From: Bacillota bacterium
GTDB taxonomy: Bacteria; Bacillota; Clostridia; Oscillospirales; Ruminococcaceae
Assembly (NCBI GenBank): GCA_023396215.1
Contig: JAEWWW010000155.1
Location: 4,042 to 68,041, forward strand
Direction: 5' to 3'
Length of the DNA: 64,000 nt
The translations under genes and the position numbers were made by a program. Shown here piece after piece: positions 17,439-31,919 of this stretch; the first letter of the stretch is position 1, and each line of letters opens with the position of its first letter. The notes below the pieces were generated by a model. That model made no database searches and was not told the origin of the DNA. It worked only from the letters and a program-made list of their open reading frames with translations.

Positions 17439-19967
17439 CTATTCGATAATCAGCTCATCCTCGGGCGGGCCTGCGGCCTCCTCCGGCGGCTGGCAGCCCT
17501 CCTGCAGCTCGTCGGCGGGCTCTTCGCCCTCGGATTCTTCGTCCTCCTCCTCGCGGGGGGCGCAGGCCAGCGTCACCACGCGGGTTCCTTCGCCAACCCG
17601 CATCGCCTTCACGCCGCCGCCATAGCGGGATTGCTGCGCAACCTCGGCTGAGGGGATGCGGATAATCACCCCGTCGTCGCTGATGATAATAACGTCGTCG
17701 GCTTCTTCCACCGCCGCAATACCGGCAACCTTGCCGTTTTTGTCGGTGTAATAGTTGCGAATGCCCTTGCCGCCGCGGGTTTGCAGGCGGAACTCCTCCA
17801 TGTCGGTGCGGCGGCCAAGCCCGCGCTCCGAAACGGTGAGCAGAGTAGCCTCGGGGCGCACCATCGCCATACCCACCACCTGGTCGCCGGGGGAGAGGGT
17901 GATGGCCTTGACGCCGCGGGCGCTTCTGCCCATGGGGCGCACGTCGGTTTCGTTAAAGCGGATGGCCATGCCGTCCACCGTGGCAATAATCAACTGGCTG
18001 TCGCCGTGGGTGTTGCGCACCCAGGCCAGCTCGTCCCCTTCATCCAGCGAGAGGGCGATGATGCCGCTTTTGCGCACATTGCGGTAGGCCGAGAGCAGCG
18101 TCCGCTTGATGATGCCCCCGCGGGTCACCATCATGAGGAAGGAGTCCTCGTCCATCTCGTCCACCCGGATAACCGAGGTTATTTTTTCGTCTTTTTCTAC
18201 AGGCAGTATATTTACAATATTGTTGCCCCGTGATGTGCGGGAGCATTCGGGTATCTCATAGGCCTTGATGCGGTACATCTTGCCCTTGTTGGTAAAGAAG
18301 AGCACATAGTCGTGAGAGGAGCAGACAAACAGCTCAACCACAAAGTCTTCATCACGGCGGCTCATGCCCGAAACGCCCCTGCCGCCACGCCGCTGGGTTT
18401 TGTAAACGTCGGCGGGCTGGCGCTTAATGTACCCAAAATGTGTCAGGGTGATGACGCAGTCCTCCACCGGGATGAGGTCCTCGATATCCACCTCGCCGCT
18501 GACGGCCTGTATCTCGGTGCGGCGCTCGTCGGCAAACTTGGCGCGGATGGTGGAGATTTCCTCCTTCACCACCGCAAGCTGGCGGGCGGGGTCAGCAAGA
18601 ATGCTCTCCAGCTCAACAATTTTGGCAGCCAGTTGGGCCAGCTCTTCCTCAATCTTTTCGCGCTCAAGGCCGGTGAGCTGCCCCAGACGCATGTTGACAA
18701 TGGCCTGCGCCTGCGGCTCGCTCATGTTAAAGCGGTCGATAAGCGCCTGACGGCCCTCGGGTATCGTCTTAGAGGCCCGCAGCAGCGCAATTACCTCATC
18801 AATGAAATCCAGCGCAATCTTGAGGCCCTCTAAAATGTGGGCGCGCTCCTTGGCTTTGTTCAGGTCAAAGCGGGTGCGGCGCTCGATAATCTGCTGCTGA
18901 AACTCAAGGTAGCTGACCAGCATCTCCCGCAGGGTCATCACCTTGGGGATGCCCTTATCCAGCGCCAGCATGATGACGCCCACCGTCTCCTGCAGCTGGG
19001 TGTAGGAGTAAAGCTGGTTGAGCACCAACTGGGCGTTGGCGTCCCTTTTGAGCTCGATGACGATGCGCATGCCCTCGCGGTCGGATTCATCCCGCAGGTC
19101 GCTGATCTGGTCAATGCGTTTTTCCTTGACCAAATCGGCGATGCTCTCTATCAGCCGGGCCTTGTTCACCATGTAGGGTATCTCGGTGACGACGATGCGT
19201 TCCCGGTTGTTCTTATGCTCCTCAATGGCTGCCCGGCCCCGCAGCAATACCCGGCCGCGGCCGGTGGCGTAGGCCGCGCGAATGCCGCTGCGCCCCATGA
19301 TGATGCCTCCGGTGGGGAAGTCGGGGCCTTTGATGCAACCCATCAGCTCTTCAAGGGCGGCATCGGGATTTTCTATCAAAAGGTTGATGGCGTCGATAAC
19401 CTCGCCCAGATTGTGGGGCGGGATATTGGTTGCCATGCCCACCGCGATACCGGTGGAGCCGTTGACCAGCAGGTTGGGAAAGCGGGAGGGCAGCACCTGC
19501 GGCTCACGCTTGTTGTCGTTGTAGTTGGGGGCATAGTCCACCGTCTCTTTTTCAATATCGGTGAGCATATGCACCGCCATTTTGCTCATGCGGGATTCGG
19601 TATAACGATAATCGGCGGGGGGGTCGCCATCCACCGAGCCGAAGTTGCCGTGGCCGTCGATGAGGGGGTACCGCATCGAAAAATCCTGCGCCATGCGCAC
19701 CATAGCATCATAGACCGAGCTGTCGCCGTGGGGGTGGTAATCGCCCAGCACGGCGCCCACCGTTTCGGCCGACTTGCGGTAGGCCTTATCGGGGGTGGAG
19801 CCTTTTTCATAGGTGGTGTAAAGAATGCGGCGGTGCACCGGTTTCAGACCGTCCCTGACGTCGGGCAGGGCACGCCCCGCAATCACCGACATTGAATAGT
19901 CGAGATAGCTTTTCTTCATCTCTTTTTCAATATCGACCTGTATGACCTTTGTTCCGTCCTCTATCAT
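17439..19967 (-). CDS. gyrA: DNA gyrase subunit A
   Basis: This 842-residue subunit is the DNA-cutting and wrapping part of gyrase (A2B2), which adds negative supercoils. The active Tyr is 122 in DYRYTESRM. The quinolone region [13 protein letters not shown] has Ser83 and Asp87, the susceptible-type residues. The GyrA-box QRRGGRG is present, as are C-terminal six-bladed wrapping repeats such as RSARGVKAI, ending in an acidic tail. The ATG at 19967 was preferred to the GTG at 19976 since AAAGGTGA is spaced correctly only for it. It follows gyrB and a YcxB-like gene on the same strand. Confidence 0.98.
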   Translation of the reverse strand: MIEDGTKVIQVDIEKEMKKSYLDYSMSVIAGRALPDVRDGLKPVHRRILYTTYEKGSTPDKAYRKSAETVGAVLGDYHPHGDSSVYDAMVRMAQDFSMRYPLIDGHGNFGSVDGDPPADYRYTESRMSKMAVHMLTDIEKETVDYAPNYNDNKREPQVLPSRFPNLLVNGSTGIAVGMATNIPPHNLGEVIDAINLLIENPDAALEELMGCIKGPDFPTGGIIMGRSGIRAAYATGRGRVLLRGRAAIEEHKNNRERIVVTEIPYMVNKARLIESIADLVKEKRIDQISDLRDESDREGMRIVIELKRDANAQLVLNQLYSYTQLQETVGVIMLALDKGIPKVMTLREMLVSYLEFQQQIIERRTRFDLNKAKERAHILEGLKIALDFIDEVIALLRASKTIPEGRQALIDRFNMSEPQAQAIVNMRLGQLTGLEREKIEEELAQLAAKIVELESILADPARQLAVVKEEISTIRAKFADERRTEIQAVSGEVDIEDLIPVEDCVITLTHFGYIKRQPADVYKTQRRGGRGVSGMSRRDEDFVVELFVCSSHDYVLFFTNKGKMYRIKAYEIPECSRTSRGNNIVNILPVEKDEKITSVIRVDEMDEDSFLMMVTRGGIIKRTLLSAYRNVRKSGIIALSLDEGDELAWVRNTHGDSQLIIATVDGMAIRFNETDVRPMGRSARGVKAITLSPGDQVVGMAMVRPEATLLTVSERGLGRRTDMEEFRLQTRGGKGIRNYYTDKNGKVAGIAAVEEADDVIIISDDGVIIRIPSAEVAQQSRYGGGVKAMRVGEGTRVVTLACAPREEEDEESEGEEPADELQEGCQPPEEAAGPPEDELIIE

Positions 19968-20034
19968 TTGGTTCACCTTTTCTTTCCCTTGGCTGCCGCT
20001 TTACCGCAGCCCTTCGTTTTGTATCCCCACAGGC

Positions 20035-20646
20035 CTAAGCCTGTATTTTTCCCCTGTCGTCCAGCTCAAAATAGCGGCGGCCTTTGCCAAGCTGCACCTC
20101 CAAAAGCTGCTTTAAAAGAGGCAGGTTTCGGTCAAGGGCCGATTTTCGCAGCGCCAGCAGGCGGTTGTTCCCCACCACCAGCAGAATATATTCCCGGTTC
20201 TCATAGGCGGTCATCGCCCGGTAGGGGAGAGCGCCAATCTGGCCTTCCTGCCGGACCTGCATCCCGGTGGCATAAAACTGCAGCAAGCCCTGCTTTTTTT
20301 CGGCGGCATACCGCCGGGCCGTGTGCCTGCGCATGAGCACCGGCCTGAACCATTGCAGCAGCAGGGCAACCACAGCCGCCACCCCGATGGCAGCGGCCAA
20401 AAGCGGGTCGTTTTGGTAAAGGGAATAGACGGCATAGACCGCCATTACCACCAGCAGCAGCATCGAGGCAATCTCGCTTTTGCGGCTTCTCTGACTGTCA
20501 AGGAGGGCGAGCCCCTTCAGGATATCCTCCCGGTCCTGCTGATACTCCACTGCCAGCAGCGGCTGCTGGCCTTCAAAGCTGAGGGCAGGTGCGGGCGCGG
20601 CGGGCGGTTCGGCTTGCTTCGCAGTTTTTTTCCCAAACAGGGCCAT
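20035..20646 (-). CDS. YcxB-like membrane protein between gyrB and gyrA
   Basis: This 203-residue protein has two hydrophobic segments, about residues 62-80 (ASMLLLVVMAVYAVY) and 84-105, followed by a soluble C-terminal domain (about 115-195). The segments LLQFYATGMQVRQEGQIGALPY and YILLVVGNNRLLALRKSAL fit the YcxB-like fold, whose function is unknown. The N-terminus is a basic/Pro-Ala stretch. The ATG at 20646 has AGGAGAG upstream; the ORF extension to 20703 overlaps gyrB and was rejected. It is inserted into the gyrB-gyrA operon, where most Firmicutes have no gene. Confidence 0.75.
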   Translation of the reverse strand: MALFGKKTAKQAEPPAAPAPALSFEGQQPLLAVEYQQDREDILKGLALLDSQRSRKSEIASMLLLVVMAVYAVYSLYQNDPLLAAAIGVAAVVALLLQWFRPVLMRRHTARRYAAEKKQGLLQFYATGMQVRQEGQIGALPYRAMTAYENREYILLVVGNNRLLALRKSALDRNLPLLKQLLEVQLGKGRRYFELDDRGKIQA

Positions 20647-20680
20647 AATTTCGGCTCTCCTTTTATTAAATATCCCGGTT

Positions 20681-22893
<2,213 letters not shown>

Positions 22894-22919
<26 letters not shown>

Positions 22920-24033
22920 CACCGCACCCCCCTTCTTCCGAAATAATCGCCCCCTGCCTCACCTGAAAGCAGCGGGGCTGCCCCAAACGGGCAAAGGCCT
23001 CCCGGTCACAGCAGGTGATAAATACCTGACTGCCGCCAAGGCCGGAAAGCAGATAATCCCGCCGGCCCTGGTCCAGCTCGCTTAAAACATCGTCCAGCAA
23101 AATCACCGGCTGTTCCTCCAACACCTCTTTAATCAGGGTGCATTCGGCCAGCTTCAGGGCGAGGGCACAACTGCGCTGCTGCCCCTGAGAGCCAAAGGCC
23201 CTCGCGCTTTTGCCGTCCAGCGTAATCTCCAAATCGTCCCGGTGGGGGCCGATGGTGGTGGCGCCCAGCCGGATATCCTCGCGGCGGGCTGCCAGCAGCG
23301 CCCGGTAGATGCTGCTCGTCCCGTCGCCCTCCCAGGGGGGGCCCTCCAGCGGCAGGGTGGTGCGGTAGGCCAAATCAAAGGCTTCGGCCCCGGCCGACAT
23401 TCCCTCGTAGATGCGCATCGCGTGCTCCCTCAGCCGGGCGGTGTAACGCCCTCTGGCCTTGATGATATACCAGGAAAGGCAGGCCATCCGCTCATCCCAA
23501 ATGTCCAGGAGGCTTTCGGGCTGGTTGCGGCGGGCAATCTCGCCCAGCAGCGCCGCCCGTTGGGCCAATACCCGGTTAAGCTCCCCCAGATGCTTGCCAT
23601 AGCGGGGCAATATCTGTGAAATGGCGCCGTCCAGCAGCCGTCTGCGGCCGGAGGGGCCATCCTTTATCAGCGAAAGATGCTCGGGCGAAAAGACCACCGC
23701 GGGGAACTGCCCCGCCAGCTTGGCCCGGCTCTCCAGCGGCACCCCGTTGAGATGGGCCGCCGCCTTGCTCCCCAGCGTCAGTTGGGCGGTTTGCGGCCGC
23801 CCCGCCGCCTCAAAGCCCACGGTGAGCCTGCCATTTTGCTTGCCGAAGGGCAGCAGCTCGCTTTGGGTGGCGCCCCGAAAGCTGCGCCCGCCGGTAAAGA
23901 GCCAGACGGCCTCCAGCAGGTTGGTTTTTCCCTGTGCGTTATCGCCGTAGATGACGTTCACCCCCGGGCCGGGCACAAGGGTCAACTGTTGTATGTTGCG
24001 AAAATCGGTCAGCTCAAGACTGGTTATCTTCAC
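22894..24033 (-). CDS. recF: DNA repair/recombination ATPase RecF
   Basis: This 379-residue protein loads RecA at single-strand gaps. Walker A is GDNAQGKTN near residue 35, the signature is in [18 protein letters not shown], and Walker B is [12 protein letters not shown]. The start is GTG at 24033 giving [14 protein letters not shown], placed by GAGGTTG; the longer frame upstream is the shadow of yaaA. It overlaps yaaA by 20 bases and remB by 26, a tightly coupled operon. Confidence 0.96.
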
Positions 24034-24247
24034 TGAACGCAACCTCAAGAATCTCGTCCTCCAGCCGGACGCTGTCGCCGGGGCGCAGCTTTTTGCCCCG
24101 CTGCAGGCAGGTTTCGCCGTTGACGCTGACCATGCCCTCGGCAATCAGCTCCTTGGCGTGGCCGCCGGTTTCTACCAAACCGGCAAATTTCAGCAGCGCA
24201 TCCAGCCGGATGAATTCGGTATCGATGGTTATCTTTTGCAGGCTCAT
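24014..24247 (-). CDS. yaaA: S4-domain RNA-binding protein YaaA
   Basis: This 77-residue protein is essentially one S4 RNA-binding domain: [28 protein letters not shown], then [19 protein letters not shown]. It is the usual gene between dnaN and recF in Firmicutes and is linked by homology to ribosome assembly. The ATG at 24247 has AAGGTGGGG upstream. Confidence 0.93.
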   Translation of the reverse strand: MSLQKITIDTEFIRLDALLKFAGLVETGGHAKELIAEGMVSVNGETCLQRGKKLRPGDSVRLEDEILEVAFSEDNQS

Positions 24248-24302
24248 TATCGGCCCCACCTTTCGGCCCGGCTGCCAAAGCCTCCGGACTGCAAAACAAA
24301 AA

Positions 24303-25406
24303 TCAGTCGTTCTTCAGCCGCACCGGCAGCACGAGGAAGAGAAAATCCTCCCCCTGCGGGGGCAGCACCTTCATGGGCGAGGTGGGGCCGCTCAGCTCAA
24401 GCACCACCATATCACATCCTGTGGCCCGCAATGCGTCGATTAAAAAGCGGTTGTTAAAGCCTACCTCCACCTCGGGGCCCTGGATGGTGCTGCCGACCTC
24501 GTCATAGGCGCTGCCCATGGCGGTGGAGCAGGAAATTTGAATCAGTTCCCGCCCAAAGCGCACCCGCAGCGGGCTTTTGAGACGGTCCTGTATCAGCAGC
24601 GAGGTGCGGTCGATGCTGTCCATCAATTCGCGGGTCTGCACCGTCACAGTGGTCTGGGCCGCGGTGGGTATCGCCGCCCGGTAGTTTAAAAATTCGCCCT
24701 CCAGCAGGCGCGAAACCACTGTATAATGCCCCACCCCAAAGAGAATATGCTTTTTGGATACCTGTAGCGCCACCGGGGTGTCGTCGTCCTCCAGCAGCCG
24801 CAGCAGGTCGGAAAGGGTCTTGCCCGGCACGATAAAGCTCAGCTTGCCCTCATACTTCATCGGCTCGCGGCGCATGGCCAGCCGGTAGCCGTCCACCGAA
24901 ACAATGGTCAGATGCTCGCCGTCCAGCTCAAAAAGCGAACCGGTATGCACCGGCTTGGAGTCAGAAACCGCAATGGCAAAGTGGGTTTGCCCAATCATTG
25001 ACGCAAGGGTGCTCTGGGGCAGCGAGAGGGTGGAGGTATCGGTCAGGGCCGGCAGCTCGGGGAACTCGGCGGCAGGCTGGCCTAAAATCGAATACTGGGC
25101 GACCCCGCTTTTCAGCTCGGTCATCATCCTTTGGTTACAGGAGATAGAAATCTCTTCGGCGGGCATCCGGCGCACGATATCGGCCAACAGCTTGGCTGAG
25201 AGCACCACCTCGCCCTCCTCCTGCACCCGGGCCTCAATCGAGGTAGCAATCCCCAGCTCCAAATCATAGCCGGTGAGGAAGAGCCGCCCCTCCTTTGCAG
25301 CAAAGAGAATACCCTCCAGCGCGGGCAGGCTGGATTTGGAAGAAACTGCCAAAGATACGCTGGTGATAGCGGTGGACAGAGATTGTTTGTCGCAGATTAC
25401 TTTCAA
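24303..25406 (-). CDS. dnaN: DNA polymerase III beta sliding clamp
   Basis: This 367-residue clamp tethers the replicase to DNA. It has the three clamp folds and conserved pieces such as [23 protein letters not shown] and the end MKVLPPQ, then [10 protein letters not shown]. The best start is TTG at 25406 (giving the family-typical MKVICDKQ), since GAGGTG lies eight bases before it. The GTG at 25415 overlaps that site and was rejected. It follows dnaA across the putative origin. Confidence 0.97.
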   Translation of the reverse strand: MKVICDKQSLSTAITSVSLAVSSKSSLPALEGILFAAKEGRLFLTGYDLELGIATSIEARVQEEGEVVLSAKLLADIVRRMPAEEISISCNQRMMTELKSGVAQYSILGQPAAEFPELPALTDTSTLSLPQSTLASMIGQTHFAIAVSDSKPVHTGSLFELDGEHLTIVSVDGYRLAMRREPMKYEGKLSFIVPGKTLSDLLRLLEDDDTPVALQVSKKHILFGVGHYTVVSRLLEGEFLNYRAAIPTAAQTTVTVQTRELMDSIDRTSLLIQDRLKSPLRVRFGRELIQISCSTAMGSAYDEVGSTIQGPEVEVGFNNRFLIDALRATGCDMVVLELSGPTSPMKVLPPQGEDFLFLVLPVRLKND

Positions 25407-25480
25407 GTTTGTCACCTCGGATTTTAAATTAGAAGTCCTTTGGGTTTTGCAGGAGATTTGCCGGGGATGGTGGGGCGATT

Positions 25481-25825
25481 TTATTCACAGCCCCTTAATC
25501 GGGCAGATAGAAGAGAATAGATATAAAGATAAAATAGTAGTAGTAGTAGGCCCGGTGGATATGTTGAAATCTCTGTAAAGGCGCGCCGGCGCTGGTTTTT
25601 TCGCCTTTGCCCTCCAATAATACCGGTTGTCTTTTTTGTGAACAAGTGAAAAGCGGCTGTTGCTTTCCACACGGTTGTGAACAAAGCCTGTGAACTTGTG
25701 AACAACCGGTGCAAAAACCGGCCGGTTTCGGGGGCCGATTTTTCCGCGCCTTTTTCCCTGTTCATTCTATGGAATGTTGAATGTTGATAAAACCGGCGGC
25801 CCGGCAACTTTATCGTCAGCCTGCG
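25481..25825. other. replication origin region (oriC) between dnaN and dnaA
   Basis: This non-coding spacer holds DnaA-box sequences: TTATTCACA (25481-25489, exact fit to TTATNCACA), TTGTTCACA on the minus strand at 25637-25645, 25676-25684 and 25697-25705, and near matches at 25554-25562, 25663-25671, 25689-25697 and 25782-25790. An AT-rich stretch (25505-25534), five TAG triplets and a GC-rich step complete the picture. Gene direction reverses across the dnaA locus. Which boxes are used cannot be seen. Confidence 0.88.
25535..25549. other. DnaA-trio element and adjacent unwinding region
   Basis: Five tandem TAG triplets (CTA on the other strand) follow a GC-rich step GCCCGG (25550-25555) and a box-like ATATCCACC on the minus strand (25554-25562). 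On the far side is the AT-rich run 25505-25534. This is the order box, GC step, trios, AT-rich DNA known for the Bacillus basal unwinding system. Confidence 0.8.
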
Positions 25826-27163
25826 CTATTTATCCCGCACGTTTTTGACGATATCCTCTATGGTTTCGCGGTAGTGGCTGTCCTGCTCCATGTTTTTTTC
25901 CACCTGCTGAATGGCGTAGACCACAGTGGAGTGGTCGCGGCCGCCAAACTCCTCGCCGATGGTGGACATCGACATCTGGGTAATCTCCCGCACGATGTAC
26001 ATCGAAATCTGCCGGGCCGAGGATATCTGCGCCGAACGTTTGCTGGAGCGGATGTCGGCGGGGGTGACCCCATAGGTGCGGGAAACCTCCGAGATGATGC
26101 GCTCCACCGTGATGGGGATGGGCTGGTTGTCGTTGAGGATATCCCGGATGGCGTTCTGGGCGATGAGCACCGAGGGGTTGGAGCCGGCAAGCTGCTTGTA
26201 GGCCTTAAGCTTTTTCACCGCGCCCTCCAACTGACGGATGTTGGTTTTCAGGCGGTTGGCGATATATTCCGAAACCTCGTCGGGAATATGGATATCCAGC
26301 AGCTCGGCCTTGCGGCGGATGATGGCGATGCGGGTTTCAAAATCGGGGGGCTGAATGTCGGCCAGCAGGCCCCACTCAAAGCGGGTACGCAGCCTGTCCT
26401 CCAGCGTTTTAATCTCCTTGGGCGGCCGGTCGGAGGTGAGCACAATCTGCTTGCCCTCCTGATAGAGGGTGTTGAAGGTGTGAAAGAACTCCTCCTGGGT
26501 GCTTTCCTTGCCGCCGATGAACTGGACGTCGTCCATGAGCAGAACGTCGAGGTTGCGGTATTTATCGTGGAACTGGCTGGTGGTTTCCTCTTTAATCGCC
26601 TGAATGAGGTCGTTGGTAAACTCCTCGCCCTTGACATAGATGATTTTCGCGTCCTTGTTGGACATTATAATCTCTTCGTTGATGGCGTAGAGCAGGTGGG
26701 TTTTGCCCAGCCCCGAGCCGCCGTAGATAAACAGCGGGTTGTAGGAGCGCGAAGGGTTGGTGGCCACCGCCAGCGCCGCCGCGTGGGCAAACTTGTTGGA
26801 GGAGCCCACAATGAAGTTGGCGAAGGTGTATTCGTAATCTCCCCCCATCGAAACAAAATCCAGCGCTTCACCCTGAAGACCGCTGGAGTGAAACTTCTCG
26901 GTGGGGGCGGTGCCCGGTGGCTCGCAGAGAATTTTGACCTCCAGCCCGAAGCCCAGCACCGATTCCAGCGCCCGTTGCAGCAGGTCGAGGTATTTTTCCT
27001 CTATGATATTTTTCTTAAACTCTGAACGGACAAACAAAGTCGCCACCGAGCTGTCCATTCTGACCGGCTCGATGTCCTTAATCCAAAGGTTGAAGGCGAC
27101 GTCCGAAAGCTCGCCCCGGCAGTACTCCCGTACAAGGGCAAATATTTCACGAAAGGATTCCAT
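25826..27163 (-). CDS. dnaA: chromosomal replication initiator DnaA
   Basis: This 445-residue initiator binds DnaA boxes and opens oriC. Domain I spans 1-85. The AAA+ domain has GGSGLGKTHLLYAI near residue 150 (Walker A) and LLMDDVQFI (Walker B). The C-terminal helix-turn-helix carries SSARQISMYIVREIT and the signature GGRDHSTVVYAI. GGGAGGAAAC precedes the ATG at 27163. A promoter lies at 27320-27348, with a box-like TTTTCCACA beside its -35, suggesting autoregulation. Confidence 0.99.
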   Translation of the reverse strand: MESFREIFALVREYCRGELSDVAFNLWIKDIEPVRMDSSVATLFVRSEFKKNIIEEKYLDLLQRALESVLGFGLEVKILCEPPGTAPTEKFHSSGLQGEALDFVSMGGDYEYTFANFIVGSSNKFAHAAALAVATNPSRSYNPLFIYGGSGLGKTHLLYAINEEIIMSNKDAKIIYVKGEEFTNDLIQAIKEETTSQFHDKYRNLDVLLMDDVQFIGGKESTQEEFFHTFNTLYQEGKQIVLTSDRPPKEIKTLEDRLRTRFEWGLLADIQPPDFETRIAIIRRKAELLDIHIPDEVSEYIANRLKTNIRQLEGAVKKLKAYKQLAGSNPSVLIAQNAIRDILNDNQPIPITVERIISEVSRTYGVTPADIRSSKRSAQISSARQISMYIVREITQMSMSTIGEEFGGRDHSTVVYAIQQVEKNMEQDSHYRETIEDIVKNVRDK

Positions 27164-27319
27164 TTGTGTTGTTTCCTCCCCATATGGGCTAGTTAATTTT
27201 TTTGCAGGGCCGCCAATGGGCTGCGCAGCAGGCCGATTGTTGAAAATCGGTATAATCAGCGGGAAAGGCTGTTGAATCTTTTAGGAATCAACACCCTTCC
27301 CACCGGTTTTTCTTCTGCA

Positions 27320-27348
27320 ATTGTATCACGAAAGCACTCTTTTTTCAA
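27320..27348 (-). promoter_or_regulatory. probable dnaA promoter with adjacent DnaA-box-like site
   Basis: TTGAAA (27343-27348) and TACAAT (27320-27325) are 17 bases apart on the minus strand. TTTTCCACA (27351-27359), one base from a DnaA box, lies immediately upstream of the -35. Confidence 0.7.
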
Positions 27349-27539
27349 GGTTTTCCACAGCCTGAAACAGGCTATATATATAAATGTATAAATTAAAGCC
27401 CCAAAAGGGTGGAAAAGCCGGAGCTTCAGTCGCCTTTTGGGCAAAAAACCCCCTGTTTCTACAAAAGAAAAAGTTTTGGGCAGGGCACGAAGCTCCCCTC
27501 GTGAGCCCCCCGATATTTGGCTATTTGCAGCGGGGGGCC

Positions 27540-27568
27540 TTGTGTGATAAAATAAGGCCTGTTATAAA
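27540..27568 (+). promoter_or_regulatory. possible mnmE operon promoter
   Basis: TTGTGT (27540-27545) and TATAAA (27563-27568) are 17 bases apart, about 50 bases before mnmE. The rest of 27164-27619 is a divergent spacer with an AT-rich stretch near 27370-27395 and no gene. Confidence 0.5.
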
Positions 27569-27619
27569 CCGTCTGTCCGCTTCACATAGGGCCGGGCGGC
27601 GGCAGGGAGGCCGTAAACC

Positions 27620-28996
27620 ATGGCAGCTTTTGAAACAACCATCGCCGCGATATCCACCCCCCCCGGGCAGGGGGCGGTGGGTATGGTGCGCCTTTCCGGC
27701 CCCGATGCCCGCGCCATTGGGCGGCGGGTATTTCGCCCCATGGATAAAAGCCGCGCTCTGGAGCAGCTTGCGGGCTATACCGGCTGTCTGGGCCGGGTGT
27801 TTGATGAGGCGGGCGACATTGACGAGGCGGTGGCCTTTGTCTATCAGGCCCCCAAAAGCTACACCGGCGAGGACGTGGTGGAGCTCTGCTGCCACGGGGG
27901 CAGCTTTCTGCTGGCCCGCGTGCTGGGGGCAGCGCTGGCGGCGGGGGCCGCCCCTGCCGGGCCGGGGGAGTTCACCAAGCGGGCTTTCTTAAACGGCAAG
28001 CTCTCGCTGGACGAGGCCGAGTCGGTGATGGGGCTGGTGTCGGCCCACTCCGACAGCGCTGCCCGGGCCGCTCTCGCCGCCCGCGACGGCGCCCTGACCA
28101 ACGAAATCGCCGCCTGCGCCGACCGTCTGGTCGACCTTGCGGCCCATCTGGCCGCCTGGGTGGATTACCCTGAGGAGGACATCCCCCAGGTGGAGGAGGC
28201 CGCGCTGGTGGCCACCCTCGGCGAGGTGGCCGGGCGGCTGCAATCGCTGACCGGGGGCTACCGCCGGGGCCGCATCCTGCGCGAAGGGGTGGATACCGTC
28301 ATCGCGGGGCGGCCCAACGTGGGCAAATCCACCCTGATGAACGTCCTCGCAGGCAGCCAGCGCAGCATCGTCACCGATATCCCCGGCACCACCCGTGACG
28401 TGGTGGAGGATACGGTGCGGCTGGGCGGGCTGCTGCTGCGGCTTTCAGACACCGCCGGGCTGCGCCAAACCGACGACCCGGTGGAACAGGCGGGGGTGGC
28501 GCTGACCAACAGCAGGCTGGAAAGCTGCGATCTGGTACTGGCGGTCTTTGACGGCGGCCTGCCGCTGGAGGAGGAGGATGCCGCCCTGCTGGCGCGGCTC
28601 AGGGACAGGCTCTGCGTCGGGGTGGTCAACAAGGCCGACCGGCCGCTGCTGCTGGATATCCGCCCCATAAGAGAGGCTCTGCCCGCCGTGGTCGAGCTTT
28701 CGGCCAAAACGGGGGAGGGGATTGGCCAGCTGGAGGAAGCGGTTACCCGGCTGCTGGGGCTGGCAAAGCTGGACCCCGCCGCCCCCATGCTGCATACCCA
28801 CCGTCAGCTGGACTGTGTCCGCCGGGCGTTGGAGGAGCTGAATCAGGCCACCGCGGCCCTCACCGAGGGGCAGACGCTGGATGCGGTGTCGGTCTGTGTG
28901 GACGGCGCTATCGACGCGCTGCTGGAGCTTACCGGGCAGCGGGCCTCGGCCGCCGTGGTGGACAGGGTGTTTCACAACTTCTGCGTGGGCAAATAA
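27620..28996 (+). CDS. mnmE: tRNA modification GTPase MnmE
   Basis: This 458-residue GTPase works with MnmG to place the (carboxymethyl)aminomethyl group on U34 of tRNAs. It has a folate-binding N-terminal domain, a GTPase domain inserted in a helical domain (GRPNVGKST near 228, DIPGTTRD, DTAGLR, NKAD) and the terminal Cys motif FCVGK with Cys455. GGGAGG precedes the ATG. It is the first plus-strand gene right of the origin, next to dnaA, and leads mnmG and rsmG. Confidence 0.98.
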   Translation: MAAFETTIAAISTPPGQGAVGMVRLSGPDARAIGRRVFRPMDKSRALEQLAGYTGCLGRVFDEAGDIDEAVAFVYQAPKSYTGEDVVELCCHGGSFLLARVLGAALAAGAAPAGPGEFTKRAFLNGKLSLDEAESVMGLVSAHSDSAARAALAARDGALTNEIAACADRLVDLAAHLAAWVDYPEEDIPQVEEAALVATLGEVAGRLQSLTGGYRRGRILREGVDTVIAGRPNVGKSTLMNVLAGSQRSIVTDIPGTTRDVVEDTVRLGGLLLRLSDTAGLRQTDDPVEQAGVALTNSRLESCDLVLAVFDGGLPLEEEDAALLARLRDRLCVGVVNKADRPLLLDIRPIREALPAVVELSAKTGEGIGQLEEAVTRLLGLAKLDPAAPMLHTHRQLDCVRRALEELNQATAALTEGQTLDAVSVCVDGAIDALLELTGQRASAAVVDRVFHNFCVGK

Positions 28997-29135
28997 ACAC
29001 AAATAGAACTATACTGTTTGTATTTTAAACAAGAGTTTATACCTGTTTACGCAGGGAATTGCTTGCCTTATAAATACATTAAGTATAATAGATGACTAAT
29101 TATACAATTTTGCTTTTATCTGGCAGGGAGGCTTT

Positions 29136-31008
<1,873 letters not shown>

Positions 31009-31016
<8 letters not shown>

Positions 31017-31716
31017 TCGCAGCTACTTACAGGAGCAGGCCGCAGCCTTTGGCATCGCCCTGACCGGCGACATGCTGGAAAAGCTGGATACCTACGCCCA
31101 ACTGCTGGTGGATTGGAACCAGCGGGTCAACCTGACTGCCATCACCCAGCCGCGGGAGATTACGGTGAAACACTTTCTGGATAGCCTGCTGCTGGCGGCG
31201 GTGGTCCCGCTGCCCGAGGGCTGCTCGCTGGTGGATGTGGGCACCGGGGCGGGGTTCCCCGGCCTGCCGGTGAAAATTTTGCGGCCCGATGTGAAGCTCA
31301 CCCTGCTGGATAGCCTCAACAAGCGGCTGGTATTTTTAGAGGCGCTCTGCGGCGAGCTGGGCGTCGAAGCCCGGCGGGTACACGCCCGTGCCGAGGAGGC
31401 GGGGCGAGGCGCGCTGCGGGAAGGCTTTGATTTAGCCACCGCCCGGGCGGTGGCATCTCTTTCGCAGCTCTGCGAATACTGCCTGCCGCTGGTGCGGGCA
31501 GGGGGGCGGTTTGTGGCCCTCAAAGGCCCCGAGGTAGAGCAGGAGGCCGGCCAGGCCGAAAAGGCGATTGCCCTTTTGGGGGGCAGGCTGGCTGAGATCC
31601 GCCACCTAAATCTGCCCGATGGCAGCGCCCGCAGCTTTGTCATTATAGAGAAAATATCGCAAACTCCGGCAAAATACCCCCGCCAATCAGCAAAAATTAC
31701 CAAAAGTCCCCTATAA
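31009..31716 (+). CDS. rsmG: 16S rRNA (guanine527-N7)-methyltransferase RsmG (GidB)
   Basis: This 235-residue methyltransferase modifies G527 in 16S rRNA. The AdoMet-binding motif is VDVGTGAGFPGLPVKI near residue 70, preceded by NLTAITQPREITVKHFLDSL. The tail KISQTPAKYPRQSAKITKSPL extends slightly beyond most family members. It starts inside the end of mnmG (eight-base overlap) and is followed by noc after 200 bases. Confidence 0.97.
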
Positions 31717-31773
31717 AAACAGCAATAAAGGTATAATTCCGTCGCAAAATGCGGTGGAAATAGTTGGAATAAC

Positions 31774-31853
31774 AACATCACCCGTGCTACCATTTGTAAA
31801 AGAGATTTTTTGCACAGTTTTGCAACAAATCTCTGGTTAGCGGGGGTGATGTT
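31774..31853. repeat. long nested hairpin upstream of noc
   Basis: AACATCACCC (31774-31783) pairs with GGGTGATGTT (31844-31853). Inside it GCTACC faces GGTTAGC, and AGAGATTT (31801-31808) faces AAATCTCT (31827-31834). The loop is TTTTGCACAGTTTTGCAAC-like. The structure ends 66 bases before the noc start, so it would lie in the leader of a noc transcript. It could be a regulatory RNA fold or a short inverted-repeat insertion. Confidence 0.6.
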
Positions 31854-31919
31854 TTGCTTGCCCCTGCCAAGACAGTGAAAGACCGCGGACGACAAAAACT
31901 TTAGCGGGAGGTCGGTATC

